Positions 1 through 5,931 of a stretch of DNA of 22,702 nt are shown in pieces. Within the stretch, counting starts at the first letter, position 1, and every line of letters begins with the position of its first letter. The position numbers were made by a program, and so were the translations under genes. This DNA is from a virus. The notes below the pieces were generated by a model. The model had not been told where the DNA came from and did no database searches. It saw nothing but the letters and a program-made list of their open reading frames with translations. The DNA is taken from positions 1 to 22,702 of the IMG/VR virus record IMGVR_UViG_3300023110_001234. The stretch is one strand, 5' to 3'.

Positions 1-216
1 GTCTGGCAATACATTTCGTGACATTGCTTCTGCAAATTCGTATGCCTGTTGACCAGCAGCTGATTCTACTGCTTTGATCAACGAGTCGTGTTCGTCTGCT
101 GAAAGATTTTCAGTTTGTACTACCAAGCAGTTATCTGGATCGCCTGGAATAACACGATATGCTACAATTACTTTTCTTCTATTACTGGCAATTCTGCCTA
201 CATGTTTAAGAGCCAT
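1..216 (-). CDS. Conserved phage protein of unknown function, 3' end cut by window edge
   Basis: This frame is open for 72 codons from an ATG at 216 to the window edge, so the C-terminus is missing. The protein starts MALKHVGRIASNRRK and continues through a basic, then mixed, soluble sequence with no membrane segment. A strong ribosome site (GGAGGAAACCA) precedes the ATG. The start lies inside the last codons of the upstream gene (11 nt overlap), which suggests translational coupling. From memory, similar proteins beginning MALKH-GR are conserved in T4-like marine phages, but I know no function. That recollection is the only family evidence. The open frame, start and overlap are seen directly. 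Confidence 0.8.
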   Translation of the reverse strand, partial: MALKHVGRIASNRRKVIVAYRVIPGDPDNCLVVQTENLSADEHDSLIKAVESAAGQQAYEFAEAMSRNVLPD

Positions 217-469
217 TGGTTTCCTCCATTGCTGGCGCCGGTGCTGATGCCGGTGCTGCTTGTGCTGCGGCTGCACCTTCTTGTGCTGCCTTTGCTTGTG
301 CTTCAACTTCTTTTAAGAAAGCATCAAGTTTATTATATAAAGCACCTACACTAGCAATCTCGTTTGCTTTAAACGTACCACGTTCAGTTGCAAGTTCAAT
401 CACAGCCCGTGCTAGTGCCAAATCTTGAATGTTTAATTCGTTTTGATTTGTTTGTGTGTTTTCTGTCAT
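206..469 (-). CDS. Small conserved phage protein with Ala/Pro-rich tail
   Basis: This 87-residue protein has two parts. Residues 1 to about 58 form a likely helical domain (LALARAVIELATERGTF, then a VGALYNKLDAFLKEVE helix). Residues about 60 to 82 are a low-complexity Ala/Gln/Pro tail, followed by an acidic end. The ATG at 469 has a good ribosome site (AAGGAG, 8 nt upstream). It overlaps the next gene by 11 nt. A T4-late-like element lies about 20 nt upstream of the start. I recall similar short proteins with Ala/Pro tails in marine T4-like phages, always unannotated. No enzymatic motif is visible, and a structural or scaffold role would be a guess. Confidence 0.8.
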   Translation of the reverse strand: MTENTQTNQNELNIQDLALARAVIELATERGTFKANEIASVGALYNKLDAFLKEVEAQAKAAQEGAAAAQAAPASAPAPAMEETNGS

Positions 470-488
470 TTTAAAACTCCTTGTATAT

Positions 489-496
489 TACTTATA
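489..496 (-). promoter_or_regulatory. Possible T4-type late promoter element (TATAAGTA)
   Basis: On the minus strand this octamer reads TATAAGTA, one mismatch from the T4 late consensus TATAAATA. It sits in the 36 nt gap between two genes, about 20 nt before the ATG at 469, with A/T-rich flanks. Late promoters of T4-like phages are recognised by a gp55-type sigma and need no -35 box. A single octamer in AT-rich DNA is weak evidence. Confidence 0.35.
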
Positions 497-505
497 ATGA
501 CTATT

Positions 506-784
506 TTAATTGTATTTCAAATGTGGACAAGCAAGAACAAAAAAACTCATTTCTTTTTCTTGTTCAAATCCCACTACATTTGATTGTGTTAGATTATTCA
601 TTTTATCAAAGCCTACTGAATGTCCAAAAAAATATCTTCCACTTAAATTATCTTCAATCCAATCGCAGATTGCTCTATCTATATTGTACTTTCTAGAAAC
701 TTCTACTGTACTAAAATGAGGAGGGCAAAAATTTACCCTCCTTAGATCTAAAACATCTAGTGGATTTGGATCTTTTAGTTTCAC
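506..784 (-). CDS. Conserved hypothetical protein, GTG start
   Basis: This 92-residue soluble protein has no recognised domain. It ends with ACPHLKYN and contains a Cys-Pro-Pro-His segment near residue 20, which with the final Cys-Pro-His could bind metal, though that is speculative. The start is a GTG at 784 in a GTGA overlap with the stop of the VWA gene, behind a strong GAGGAGG ribosome site. No in-frame ATG offers a comparable start. It forms the last cistron of the VWA transcript. An inverted repeat lies within its first codons (719-742). I recall homologues beside the same gene in cyanophage-type genomes but no function. Confidence 0.75.
   Translation of the reverse strand: MKLKDPNPLDVLDLRRVNFCPPHFSTVEVSRKYNIDRAICDWIEDNLSGRYFFGHSVGFDKMNNLTQSNVVGFEQEKEMSFFVLACPHLKYN
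719..742 (-). repeat. Short perfect inverted repeat inside a coding region
   Basis: The arms AGGAGGG and CCCTCCT form a perfect 7 bp stem around a 10 nt A/T-rich loop. It lies about 15 codons into the 506-784 gene. The 5' arm in the mRNA is an SD-like AGGAGG that the stem would sequester. It may be fortuitous, since it also encodes Arg-Arg-Val and Cys-Pro-Pro. Confidence 0.4.
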
Positions 785-2061
785 GCAGCCTCCTCATAGT
801 GGGCTGTAATGCCAAATGGTGCTTCAAGGTTTTTATTGTGGTTACTATGGATAATAAAGATTGTTTCACACCAATCTGGGTCACCCCAACTGTCCCAAGC
901 ATACCCGTCTGTGAACATAATGAACTTTTTAGGTTGAATGTCGTTATCTTTCATGTACTGCCAGTTCACCATAAAGTCAGTGCCACCGCCGCCTAGGATT
1001 TCATAATCTGTAAGTGCATCTCCGTCATCTGCACTAAAGTCTTGCTCGTTGTAAACATCAGTATCAAAGCACCATAATTTAATTTTGTAGTCTTTGTATT
1101 CATCCATAATGCCTTGAATTTCACCTAAAAAGTCTTTTGCTTGTGCATCTCCAATTGAGCCGCTCATATCAAGTGTAATACAAATATCAATTGTATCTTG
1201 AAAGTTCATACCCGGAAGAATTGCACCTGTGTGCCAGCCTTTGCGTGACGGGCGAGCAAATGTGTAGTCACTTTTAATAGTACTTTGAATCTGCTGACGT
1301 AGCAACTCACGCCAGTTCATTTTAGGTTCAGTTAGTTGTTTAATAAGACGTTGAATACCTGCTGGTGTATTTCCTGCACCTGCTGTTTGTGCTGCTTGGA
1401 TCATAGCTTCTTTGATTTCGTCTTTGATTTGATCCATTTCGGCTTTGCTATACTTAGGACGACCTTTACCATCTTTGTTATCTTCTTCGGTGCCGTCGCC
1501 TTCTAAATCCAAATGCTCGTCTAGCATTTCTCCTAGTTGCTCTAAAAACTCTTGTCCATTCTTTTCTGCTTCTTTGAACAATTCATCGTATACTTCTTCA
1601 CTGGTCCAACCTTCGTATTTGAAGTCTTGATAGCAATCTACAATGCTTGGCTTTTCACCAATGCGATCACGTACAAGCAAATTGTTTACAATATAGTCAG
1701 CAGCAATATTATACAGCATTGGATTGCGTTCATCTCTACGACCCAAATGATCGAATACACAATGTAGTATTTCGTGTGCAATAACAAATTCAATTTCTTT
1801 GTTATTCATTGCATTAAAAAATTGTGTGTTAAAGTACAAATTACGTCCGTCTACTGCGGCTGTAGGGCACCATTCGTCTGCACATTGAATACGCAAACGT
1901 GTTGCCATATTACCAAAAAACGGATGACGTAGTAGCAAACCTACTCGTGCAATAATGATGCGATCTAGCACATCTTTACGCATTTCGTCTAGTTCTGTTT
2001 CAGTTAGATCCGGGTTTGGTTCCCAATTTTTTAATTTACTTGATGTATCTTTAGTGGACAT
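781..2061 (-). CDS. VWA-domain protein with N-terminal zinc-metallopeptidase-like domain (DUF2201 type)
   Basis: This 426-residue protein has two domains. The N-terminal part carries HEILH (96-100), an HExxH zinc signature, followed by an Asn/Asp-rich stretch (MLYNIAADYIVNNLL). An acidic, charged linker covers about 160-215. The C-terminal von Willebrand A fold has a MIDAS: DMSGS (298-302), GGTDF (359-363) and FTDG (383-386). This order matches the family of VWA proteins with a metallopeptidase-like N-domain, which usually partner MoxR-type AAA ATPases; the ATPase gene is immediately upstream here. A partner pair of this kind is expected to act as a remodelling or chaperone machine, but the phage target is unknown. 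It has its own consensus promoter and an AGAGG ribosome site. Confidence 0.85.
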   Translation of the reverse strand: MSTKDTSSKLKNWEPNPDLTETELDEMRKDVLDRIIIARVGLLLRHPFFGNMATRLRIQCADEWCPTAAVDGRNLYFNTQFFNAMNNKEIEFVIAHEILHCVFDHLGRRDERNPMLYNIAADYIVNNLLVRDRIGEKPSIVDCYQDFKYEGWTSEEVYDELFKEAEKNGQEFLEQLGEMLDEHLDLEGDGTEEDNKDGKGRPKYSKAEMDQIKDEIKEAMIQAAQTAGAGNTPAGIQRLIKQLTEPKMNWRELLRQQIQSTIKSDYTFARPSRKGWHTGAILPGMNFQDTIDICITLDMSGSIGDAQAKDFLGEIQGIMDEYKDYKIKLWCFDTDVYNEQDFSADDGDALTDYEILGGGGTDFMVNWQYMKDNDIQPKKFIMFTDGYAWDSWGDPDWCETIFIIHSNHNKNLEAPFGITAHYEEAA

Positions 2062-2074
2062 ATTGTACCTCTTT

Positions 2075-2085
2075 ATCAGTGCCTA
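2075..2085 (-). promoter_or_regulatory. Shared leader element, copy 1 (TAGGCACTGAT)
   Basis: This 11 nt sequence lies between the -10 box and the ATG of the VWA gene. It is identical to the leader of the adjacent AAA ATPase gene (3270-3280), and the first seven bases recur before the secreted-protein gene (4256-4262). It could be a regulator site or an initial transcribed element. The repetition is seen directly; a role is inferred. Confidence 0.45.
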
Positions 2086-2090
2086 GTATT

Positions 2091-2118
2091 ACTATAACAT
2101 ATTTAATAATTATGTCAA
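2091..2118 (-). promoter_or_regulatory. Sigma70-type promoter for the VWA gene
   Basis: The minus strand has a perfect TTGACA (2118-2113), a 16 nt A/T-rich spacer and TATAGT (2096-2091). It lies about 30 nt before the ATG at 2061 and just past the terminator of the ATPase gene. The position, spacing and match are those of a host-type vegetative promoter, as expected for early phage expression. Confidence 0.75.
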
Positions 2119-2124
2119 CCCCAT

Positions 2125-2158
2125 AAAGAAAAAATGGGCAGCCTAAGCCACCCATTTT
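2125..2158 (-). terminator. Rho-independent terminator after the AAA ATPase gene
   Basis: On the minus strand AAAATGGGTGGC and GCTGCCCATTTT pair over 12 positions (two of them G-T) around a TTAG tetraloop at 2158-2131. The stem runs directly into TTTTTTC. It begins 8 nt after the ATPase stop codon. It separates the ATPase transcript from the VWA promoter. Confidence 0.85.
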
Positions 2159-2166
2159 CACTCAAA

Positions 2167-3252
2167 TTACACCGCTTGTGCTGCTTTGATGTACTTACCA
2201 TAACGGTTGTGGAACTCGTCAAAGCATTCCACTTCGTCTGGATCAATTGGCAGCGCATACTGTGTTAGCGCAAGTTTAATGCCCATAACAACCAGTTCTG
2301 TGTCAAAGTTATCCATTGCAAAGCGTAGGAAGTTATTGACTTTATCATCAAACTTTTTGTCATTTTTATCTGATGCTTCTTTTAGTTCATAGCAAAGACT
2401 AACAGTCAGCGAATACATGGCACTGATTTCTGACGTGCTCATTTCTTTTACTTTGCCTGCAAGAATATCAGTTGGGTTAGGCATACTTGCTGCTACCTTG
2501 CGGTGTGCCATAAACTTGACGCCTAAACCTTCGCCTACAGAACCTGCAACCAAGTCAGTAGTGGTATTTTCGTCAAGTCCGTCATCAAGCAATTCACTTA
2601 CAAATGACCAACTACGTGGAGTTGCAAATGAACGGCTTGCTGACTTAGGATCAAAGTCGTACAAGTCTTTCTTAGAGAAAGTCAAGTAACCAACCACGTC
2701 CTTGTGAATGTTGTTATCAACGGCCCACTGGAACCAATCGTCAAAGTCGACAGCCAATTCAATGTGAACAAAGCGATTGGCAAGTGGCGATGGCATACGA
2801 TATGTAACGCCTTTATCTGCTTCACGGTTACCCGCAGCAACGATGATAACATTGTCTGGCAGTTTGTATTGCCCGACACGACGATTCAAAATCAACTGAT
2901 ACGCTGCTGCTTGTACAGCAGGAGCAGCTGAGTTCATTTCGTCAAAAAATACAACAATATTGTCGTATTGTGCTGCCAGTTCTTCGTCTGGCAGTTCTGC
3001 TGGAGCACCCCATGTCATTTTAACATTTTTGCTGTCAAAATATGGAATGCCTTTAATATCAGTTGGATCCCAAAGGCTCAACCGAATATCAATTAGTAGT
3101 GAATTACTTAGGCTATCGGTAATTTGTGCAACGATGTCACTTTTGCCGATGCCGGGAGGACCCCACAAAAACACTGGACGCTTTTTTAGCATAGCGTGAC
3201 GCAGTGCGTTTTTTGCTTTGTTGGGTGATACTGTGCGAATTACGTCTGACAT
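2167..3252 (-). CDS. MoxR-type AAA+ ATPase
   Basis: This 361-residue protein is a single AAA+ module. Visible motifs are Walker A GPPGIGKS (31-38), Walker B VVFFDEMN (about 100-107), sensor-1 AAGNRE (139-144) and an arginine-finger region SPLANRFVHIE (155-165). The segment WDPTDIKGIP (61-70) is typical of MoxR/RavA-like proteins. Such ATPases hydrolyse ATP to remodel protein complexes and normally work with a VWA protein; the downstream gene encodes exactly that. The start at 3252 follows AAAAGGAATACAAA. The gene has its own promoter upstream and a strong terminator behind it, so it is probably made as a separate message. The substrate in the phage cycle is unknown. Confidence 0.9.
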   Translation of the reverse strand: MSDVIRTVSPNKAKNALRHAMLKKRPVFLWGPPGIGKSDIVAQITDSLSNSLLIDIRLSLWDPTDIKGIPYFDSKNVKMTWGAPAELPDEELAAQYDNIVVFFDEMNSAAPAVQAAAYQLILNRRVGQYKLPDNVIIVAAGNREADKGVTYRMPSPLANRFVHIELAVDFDDWFQWAVDNNIHKDVVGYLTFSKKDLYDFDPKSASRSFATPRSWSFVSELLDDGLDENTTTDLVAGSVGEGLGVKFMAHRKVAASMPNPTDILAGKVKEMSTSEISAMYSLTVSLCYELKEASDKNDKKFDDKVNNFLRFAMDNFDTELVVMGIKLALTQYALPIDPDEVECFDEFHNRYGKYIKAAQAV

Positions 3253-3269
3253 TTTGTATTCCTTTTCTA

Positions 3270-3280
3270 ATCAGTGCCTA
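3270..3280 (-). promoter_or_regulatory. Shared leader element, copy 2 (TAGGCACTGAT)
   Basis: This is the same 11 nt as at 2075-2085, again downstream of the -10 box, 17 nt before the ATPase ATG. A shorter GTGCCTA version (plus-strand reading) occurs at 4256-4262 in the same relative place. Confidence 0.45.
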
Positions 3281-3286
3281 TGTCTT

Positions 3287-3315
3287 AGTGTAGTATACTT
3301 TTTTTACTTTGTCAA
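3287..3315 (-). promoter_or_regulatory. Sigma70-type promoter for the AAA ATPase gene
   Basis: A perfect TTGACA (3315-3310) is followed by a 17 nt spacer and TACACT (3292-3287). The TGA within the -35 box is the stop codon of the zinc-ribbon gene upstream, so the two functions share bases. The -10 box is weaker than at the other sites. Confidence 0.65.
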
Positions 3316-3479
3316 GTAATAAGATTCCAAATAATTGCACCAATTACAATCATCCAAAAAATACCCATTACTTCGTTTTTAACAACATCTCCGCTTGTAA
3401 CACGTTGTGTACATTGCGGACAGTGTGTAGCACCCAACGGCTTGTCGCTGTAGCACTTAGGACATTGTGTATTCATCAT
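3312..3479 (-). CDS. Small zinc-ribbon protein with C-terminal membrane anchor
   Basis: This short gene encodes 55 residues from the first of two tandem ATGs (54 from the second). An N-terminal CPKC...CPQC pair of knuckles (first Cys near residue 6, second pair 14 residues on) forms a zinc-ribbon-like motif. The C-terminus is one hydrophobic segment (IFWMIVIGAIIW). A zinc ribbon facing the cytoplasm on a membrane anchor is the simplest reading. The AAGGA ribosome site fits the ATG at 3479 best. It follows the preceding gene by only 2 nt, and its stop codon lies inside the next promoter. Function is unknown. Confidence 0.7.
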   Translation of the reverse strand: MMNTQCPKCYSDKPLGATHCPQCTQRVTSGDVVKNEVMGIFWMIVIGAIIWNLIT

Positions 3480-3481
3480 GA

Positions 3482-3865
3482 TTATGATTCCTTATAAAGT
3501 TTACGGATTTTTGCACGGTCGTTGTAACCAATGCCTTGCTTCCACAGAAAGTAATCAAAGTCTTGATTACAATCAATATCGTCGCCTTCTGCATCTGCAA
3601 GAAACTGTACTGCTTTTTTCCAGTTGCAATCGCAAAAACGCATAGTTGCTGCAACCTGCTTGCGGAACTCTACAAGATTAGCTGCTTCAGCAGCCTCCTC
3701 TTGTGCTTGAGACGCTTTCATTGCATCAATCAAAAAGTCCCAACACTCTTGCTTCTCAGCAGGTGTATACTCTGACCAATCGTTAAAGAAACGCTGCGAT
3801 GGACGAAAACCATACGCATCCTTGTGTAGATCGGAAATAATTGTATCGTCATAAGTGTAAGACAT
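3482..3865 (-). CDS. Hypothetical protein, conserved-type phage ORF
   Basis: This is a 127-residue soluble, acidic and aromatic-rich protein. It begins MSYTYDDTIISDLHKDAYGF, then FRPSQRFFNDW and a helical, Ala/Glu-rich centre. The second half is Cys-containing (MRFCDCNWKKAVQFL) and ends in a basic helix. No catalytic motif is recognised. The ATG at 3865 follows GAGGGTTACAAA. A near-perfect sigma70 promoter lies upstream, so this gene and the zinc-ribbon gene probably form a two-gene early unit. I recall similar DDTI-SDLHKDAYGF proteins in other phages without known function. Confidence 0.8.
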   Translation of the reverse strand: MSYTYDDTIISDLHKDAYGFRPSQRFFNDWSEYTPAEKQECWDFLIDAMKASQAQEEAAEAANLVEFRKQVAATMRFCDCNWKKAVQFLADAEGDDIDCNQDFDYFLWKQGIGYNDRAKIRKLYKES

Positions 3866-3901
3866 TTTGTAACCCTCTTTGTCTTGTTGCCCTATACATA
3901 T

Positions 3902-3930
3902 AATATAATATATGTTTTACCGATTGTCAA
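3902..3930 (-). promoter_or_regulatory. Sigma70-type promoter for the 3482-3865 gene
   Basis: A perfect TTGACA (3930-3925), a 17 nt spacer and TATATT (3907-3902) lie in the gap before the ATG at 3865. The -35 box starts 4 nt after the stop codon of the secreted-protein gene. The leader contains TAGGGCA, resembling the TAGGCAC leader element of neighbouring genes. Confidence 0.8.
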
Positions 3931-3933
3931 CCA

Positions 3934-4242
3934 TTATTTTGATAAAAGTGCATCTAAAAGAACAATACCTAGCAATACATTTAATGCATCGTTATTGTTA
4001 TGATTATGATTGTTGTAGTTTGGCTGACGATTATTGATACGGTCGTGTACAGGATCACCTACTACAGGTGGATCAGTTTGTAGGCCGCGATCTGTATAAT
4101 AAGAACGAGCCATATGATGACAATGCCACATACCACGCCAACCGTCTGTTGTACCATAATGACAACCTGCTTGATTGAGATATCCTGGATCTGCGTGTGC
4201 TGTTGATCCTACTAATGCTAGTGCTAATACTAAACGTTTCAT
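3934..4242 (-). CDS. Secreted Cys/His-motif protein with His/Asn-rich tail
   Basis: This 102-residue protein has a clear signal peptide: MKR, a hydrophobic core (LVLALALVG) and AHA before Asp18 as a plausible cleavage site. The mature part carries GCHYGTTDGWRGMWHCHH, a Cys-His...His-Cys-His-His arrangement seen in short extracytoplasmic YHCH-type modules and likely to bind metal. An Asn/His-rich low-complexity stretch (about 70-85) follows, then a hydrophobic C-terminal helix. It should act in the periplasm or at the cell surface of the infected host. It has its own consensus promoter, so it may be made early. A role in envelope modification or superinfection exclusion is possible but unsupported. 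Confidence 0.75.
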   Translation of the reverse strand: MKRLVLALALVGSTAHADPGYLNQAGCHYGTTDGWRGMWHCHHMARSYYTDRGLQTDPPVVGDPVHDRINNRQPNYNNHNHNNNDALNVLLGIVLLDALLSK

Positions 4243-4255
4243 CTTTTTGCCTTTT

Positions 4256-4262
4256 GTGCCTA
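4256..4262 (-). promoter_or_regulatory. Shared leader element, short copy (TAGGCAC)
   Basis: This is the core of the leader element found at 2075-2085 and 3270-3280, again between the -10 box and the ATG. It is only 7 nt, so chance is possible, but the position is conserved. Confidence 0.35.
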
Positions 4263-4276
4263 TTTAATTTAATACT

Positions 4277-4305
4277 AATATAGAACATAAAAAACAGTAT
4301 GTCAA
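4277..4305 (-). promoter_or_regulatory. Sigma70-type promoter for the secreted-protein gene
   Basis: A perfect TTGACA (4305-4300), a 17 nt spacer and TATATT (4282-4277) lie upstream of the ATG at 4242. The TGA inside the -35 hexamer is the stop codon of the Smr gene that ends here. Confidence 0.8.
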
Positions 4306-4532
4306 CCTTTTTTATTCAATTTTACACTAAAACTTCCAGGATTATTTGGTGTTTGTTTGCATTCTTTTATACGTGGATGATTCCTTGCCCAAGTTTCAAA
4401 CTCACGCATCATAGCACCTTGTCCAGTAATTACTGTACATTTTTTGTGTCCAGCAAAATATGCCTCGGTTATTCTACTGTTAAAGTGTTGCCAAGCAGTG
4501 TGAATGTGATATCCGTGTAAATCAATCCTCAT
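4302..4532 (-). CDS. Small stand-alone Smr-domain protein (copy 1)
   Basis: This 76-residue protein is essentially one Smr (small MutS-related) domain. IDLHGYHIH (3-11) corresponds to the family LDxHG motif. TGQGAMMREFETWA (about 36-49) corresponds to the TGxG loop followed by a helix. A beta-rich end closes the fold. Smr domains bind nucleic acid and often cleave branched DNA or RNA. A second gene of the same kind lies at 18027-18266 next to the DNA polymerase, so the phage has two paralogues. It overlaps the upstream gene by 11 nt. Its stop codon is part of the next promoter. A nuclease role in replication or mRNA turnover is inferred. Confidence 0.8.
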   Translation of the reverse strand: MRIDLHGYHIHTAWQHFNSRITEAYFAGHKKCTVITGQGAMMREFETWARNHPRIKECKQTPNNPGSFSVKLNKKG

Positions 4533-4908
4533 CCTTCTTTGACCTTGACATAGCTTTTGTTAAACCATATTTACGCAAATCTCCGCTAAACAACCCAAGT
4601 TCAACTGCTTTGCGTTCATTTGTAACCGTAATACTTCTGTTTGTAAGATAATAAGGACAATCAATAAACTTGTCTAAAAATATTATTACCTGTGTGGTCA
4701 TAGGCATATCACGTGGATATGGAATGTCATATGTTTGTAGTTCAATTTTGTTTATAACGTCAAACCCGTCATCTGTAAGTCTAAGTCCGCCTACATCTTT
4801 TTGCCTTGTATTATACCACCAAAGCGGCATATGCTCTTTAACACTTAAATCGTTATAACTTTTTCCTAATTCTTTGAGAAATAGTTTTGTATAAGTTACC
4901 TTATTCAT
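4522..4908 (-). CDS. Hypothetical protein
   Basis: This is a 128-residue, basic, soluble protein with mixed helix and strand pattern. No recognised motif is visible. Notable segments are the Trp-Trp pair in MPLWWYNTRQ (about 27-36), KDVGGLRLTDDGFDVINK in the middle, and a very basic C-terminus (RKYGLTKAMSRSKKDED) that could contact nucleic acid. It couples to its neighbours through an ATGA overlap with the upstream gene and an 11 nt overlap with the Smr gene. The LTDDGFDVI pattern resembles winged-helix repressors only loosely, so I assign no function. Confidence 0.75.
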   Translation of the reverse strand: MNKVTYTKLFLKELGKSYNDLSVKEHMPLWWYNTRQKDVGGLRLTDDGFDVINKIELQTYDIPYPRDMPMTTQVIIFLDKFIDCPYYLTNRSITVTNERKAVELGLFSGDLRKYGLTKAMSRSKKDED

Positions 4909-5192
4909 GGATCCAATTTTTCACCTGCTGTCAATTTAAAAACAGCAAACTCATCTGTATTGAACATATCATTTAATTTTTTAGCTAAATTGTGTGCATG
5001 TCCTGGATTACTAAAACTGGTTTTTTTATATTTAGGTCCAGGATATCCTGTTAAACTATTACTGCTTTTTAAATTAAAAGGTTTATCTTGATAGAAAACA
5101 GCCCAGATAGCCTCCGCATCAAGAACTTGTTCGCACTTGTATGTAACTTTATTAGTGAATTCTAATTTGACAGTAGGCTTAGGTCTACTCAT
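4905..5192 (-). CDS. Hypothetical protein
   Basis: This is a 95-residue basic protein with no recognised domain. It begins MSRPKPTVKLEFTNKVTYKC and contains a Ser/Gly/Pro/Lys-rich middle (SNSLTGYPGPKYKKTSF) and a C-terminal helix. It starts at an ATG behind AAGGAAACGCAT. An octamer close to the T4 late promoter lies 31-38 nt upstream. It ends in an ATGA overlap with the following gene, so the two and the Smr gene probably form one message. Confidence 0.75.
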   Translation of the reverse strand: MSRPKPTVKLEFTNKVTYKCEQVLDAEAIWAVFYQDKPFNLKSSNSLTGYPGPKYKKTSFSNPGHAHNLAKKLNDMFNTDEFAVFKLTAGEKLDP

Positions 5193-5222
5193 ATGCGTTT
5201 CCTTTAATATAAACTACGCATA

Positions 5223-5230
5223 TATTTATC
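5223..5230 (-). promoter_or_regulatory. Possible T4-type late promoter element (GATAAATA)
   Basis: The minus strand reads AAAAAAGATAAATATATG here. GATAAATA matches the T4 late consensus TATAAATA at seven of eight positions and sits in a 42 nt intergenic gap at a normal distance from the ATG at 5192. It would give late expression of the three genes down to 4302. Confidence 0.45.
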
Positions 5231-5234
5231 TTTT

Positions 5235-5477
5235 TTACCAGCCGCCTGAGTCCATATTAATCTCAATAACTTGGTCTTGATTTAGCTTTTCAATCTTTTT
5301 ATCTAGTATTTCTTCTAAATCGCCATGTAATCTTGCCATTACTTCTCCAAGTGTAAATGCAAGAGTTTTTGCTTGATTTATGTCTAGTCTAACTTCTTTA
5401 GCCCTACTTTGTTCAGCAACCTTTACCATTTGTATTAGTTGCTGAATAGGCATTGTATTAATCGGATCTGTTGACAT
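5235..5477 (-). CDS. Small helical hypothetical protein
   Basis: This 80-residue protein is mostly predicted helix: IQQLIQMVKVAEQSRAKEV, then a second helix (LAFTLGEVMARLHGDLEEIL) and a charged end with a Gly-Gly-Trp terminus. Heptad-like spacing suggests a short coiled coil. It overlaps the upstream gene by 20 nt. No family is recognised beyond a general likeness to small unannotated proteins of marine T4-like phages. Confidence 0.75.
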   Translation of the reverse strand: MSTDPINTMPIQQLIQMVKVAEQSRAKEVRLDINQAKTLAFTLGEVMARLHGDLEEILDKKIEKLNQDQVIEINMDSGGW

Positions 5478-5931
5478 TGCTTAAAGCCAATTTCATTTCT
5501 AGTTCTGTTTTATATGGACCCATATAATCATTGCGTTCAACAGTAATTAGTTTAGGGCAATAACTTTTAAGCCAATTTACATTGAATTTAATTAGATAAT
5601 ATCCAGCACAATATACACTTTTAGATTTTTCACTTTTGGTAAACAGTGGCAGTTTACGTTGAATATCGTACATGCTATTATATGGAATAGTTCTGGTAGG
5701 ATAGCCATGAACATCTTTTGAAGTATCACCTTCTTGCGTTTTAATATTTGCTACTAAGAAGTTACTGCCATATGTTTTTTTAAGTTGTCTTTCTGTTTTA
5801 AAAAGATTTATTTTTCCAGCACTGGTTAAAGTAAATCCTTCTTCATTTTTGCTAAGTGTGCCGATTTTTACACCTTCCTGCTCAACAATCCAAAATTTAT
5901 CTTGTAATACCGGTTTTGCTTTAAAAGTCAT
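5458..5931 (-). CDS. Hypothetical protein
   Basis: This 157-residue protein appears beta-rich at its N-terminus (FWIVEQEGVKIGTLSKNEEG) and more basic later. The segment VYCAGYYLIKFNVNW (about 106-120) is hydrophobic and probably a buried strand. No catalytic motif is visible. It starts in an ATGA overlap with the stop of the 5' nuclease gene. A recurring order of nuclease followed by this type of gene is familiar from marine myophages, but that is memory rather than a search result. Confidence 0.75.
   Translation of the reverse strand: MTFKAKPVLQDKFWIVEQEGVKIGTLSKNEEGFTLTSAGKINLFKTERQLKKTYGSNFLVANIKTQEGDTSKDVHGYPTRTIPYNSMYDIQRKLPLFTKSEKSKSVYCAGYYLIKFNVNWLKSYCPKLITVERNDYMGPYKTELEMKLALSNVNRSD

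Noticed and set aside
555-575. GTTCAAATCCC, resembling a tRNA T-arm
   Set aside because: No acceptor stem, D-arm or anticodon arm can be drawn around it. It lies within a coding region on the other strand.
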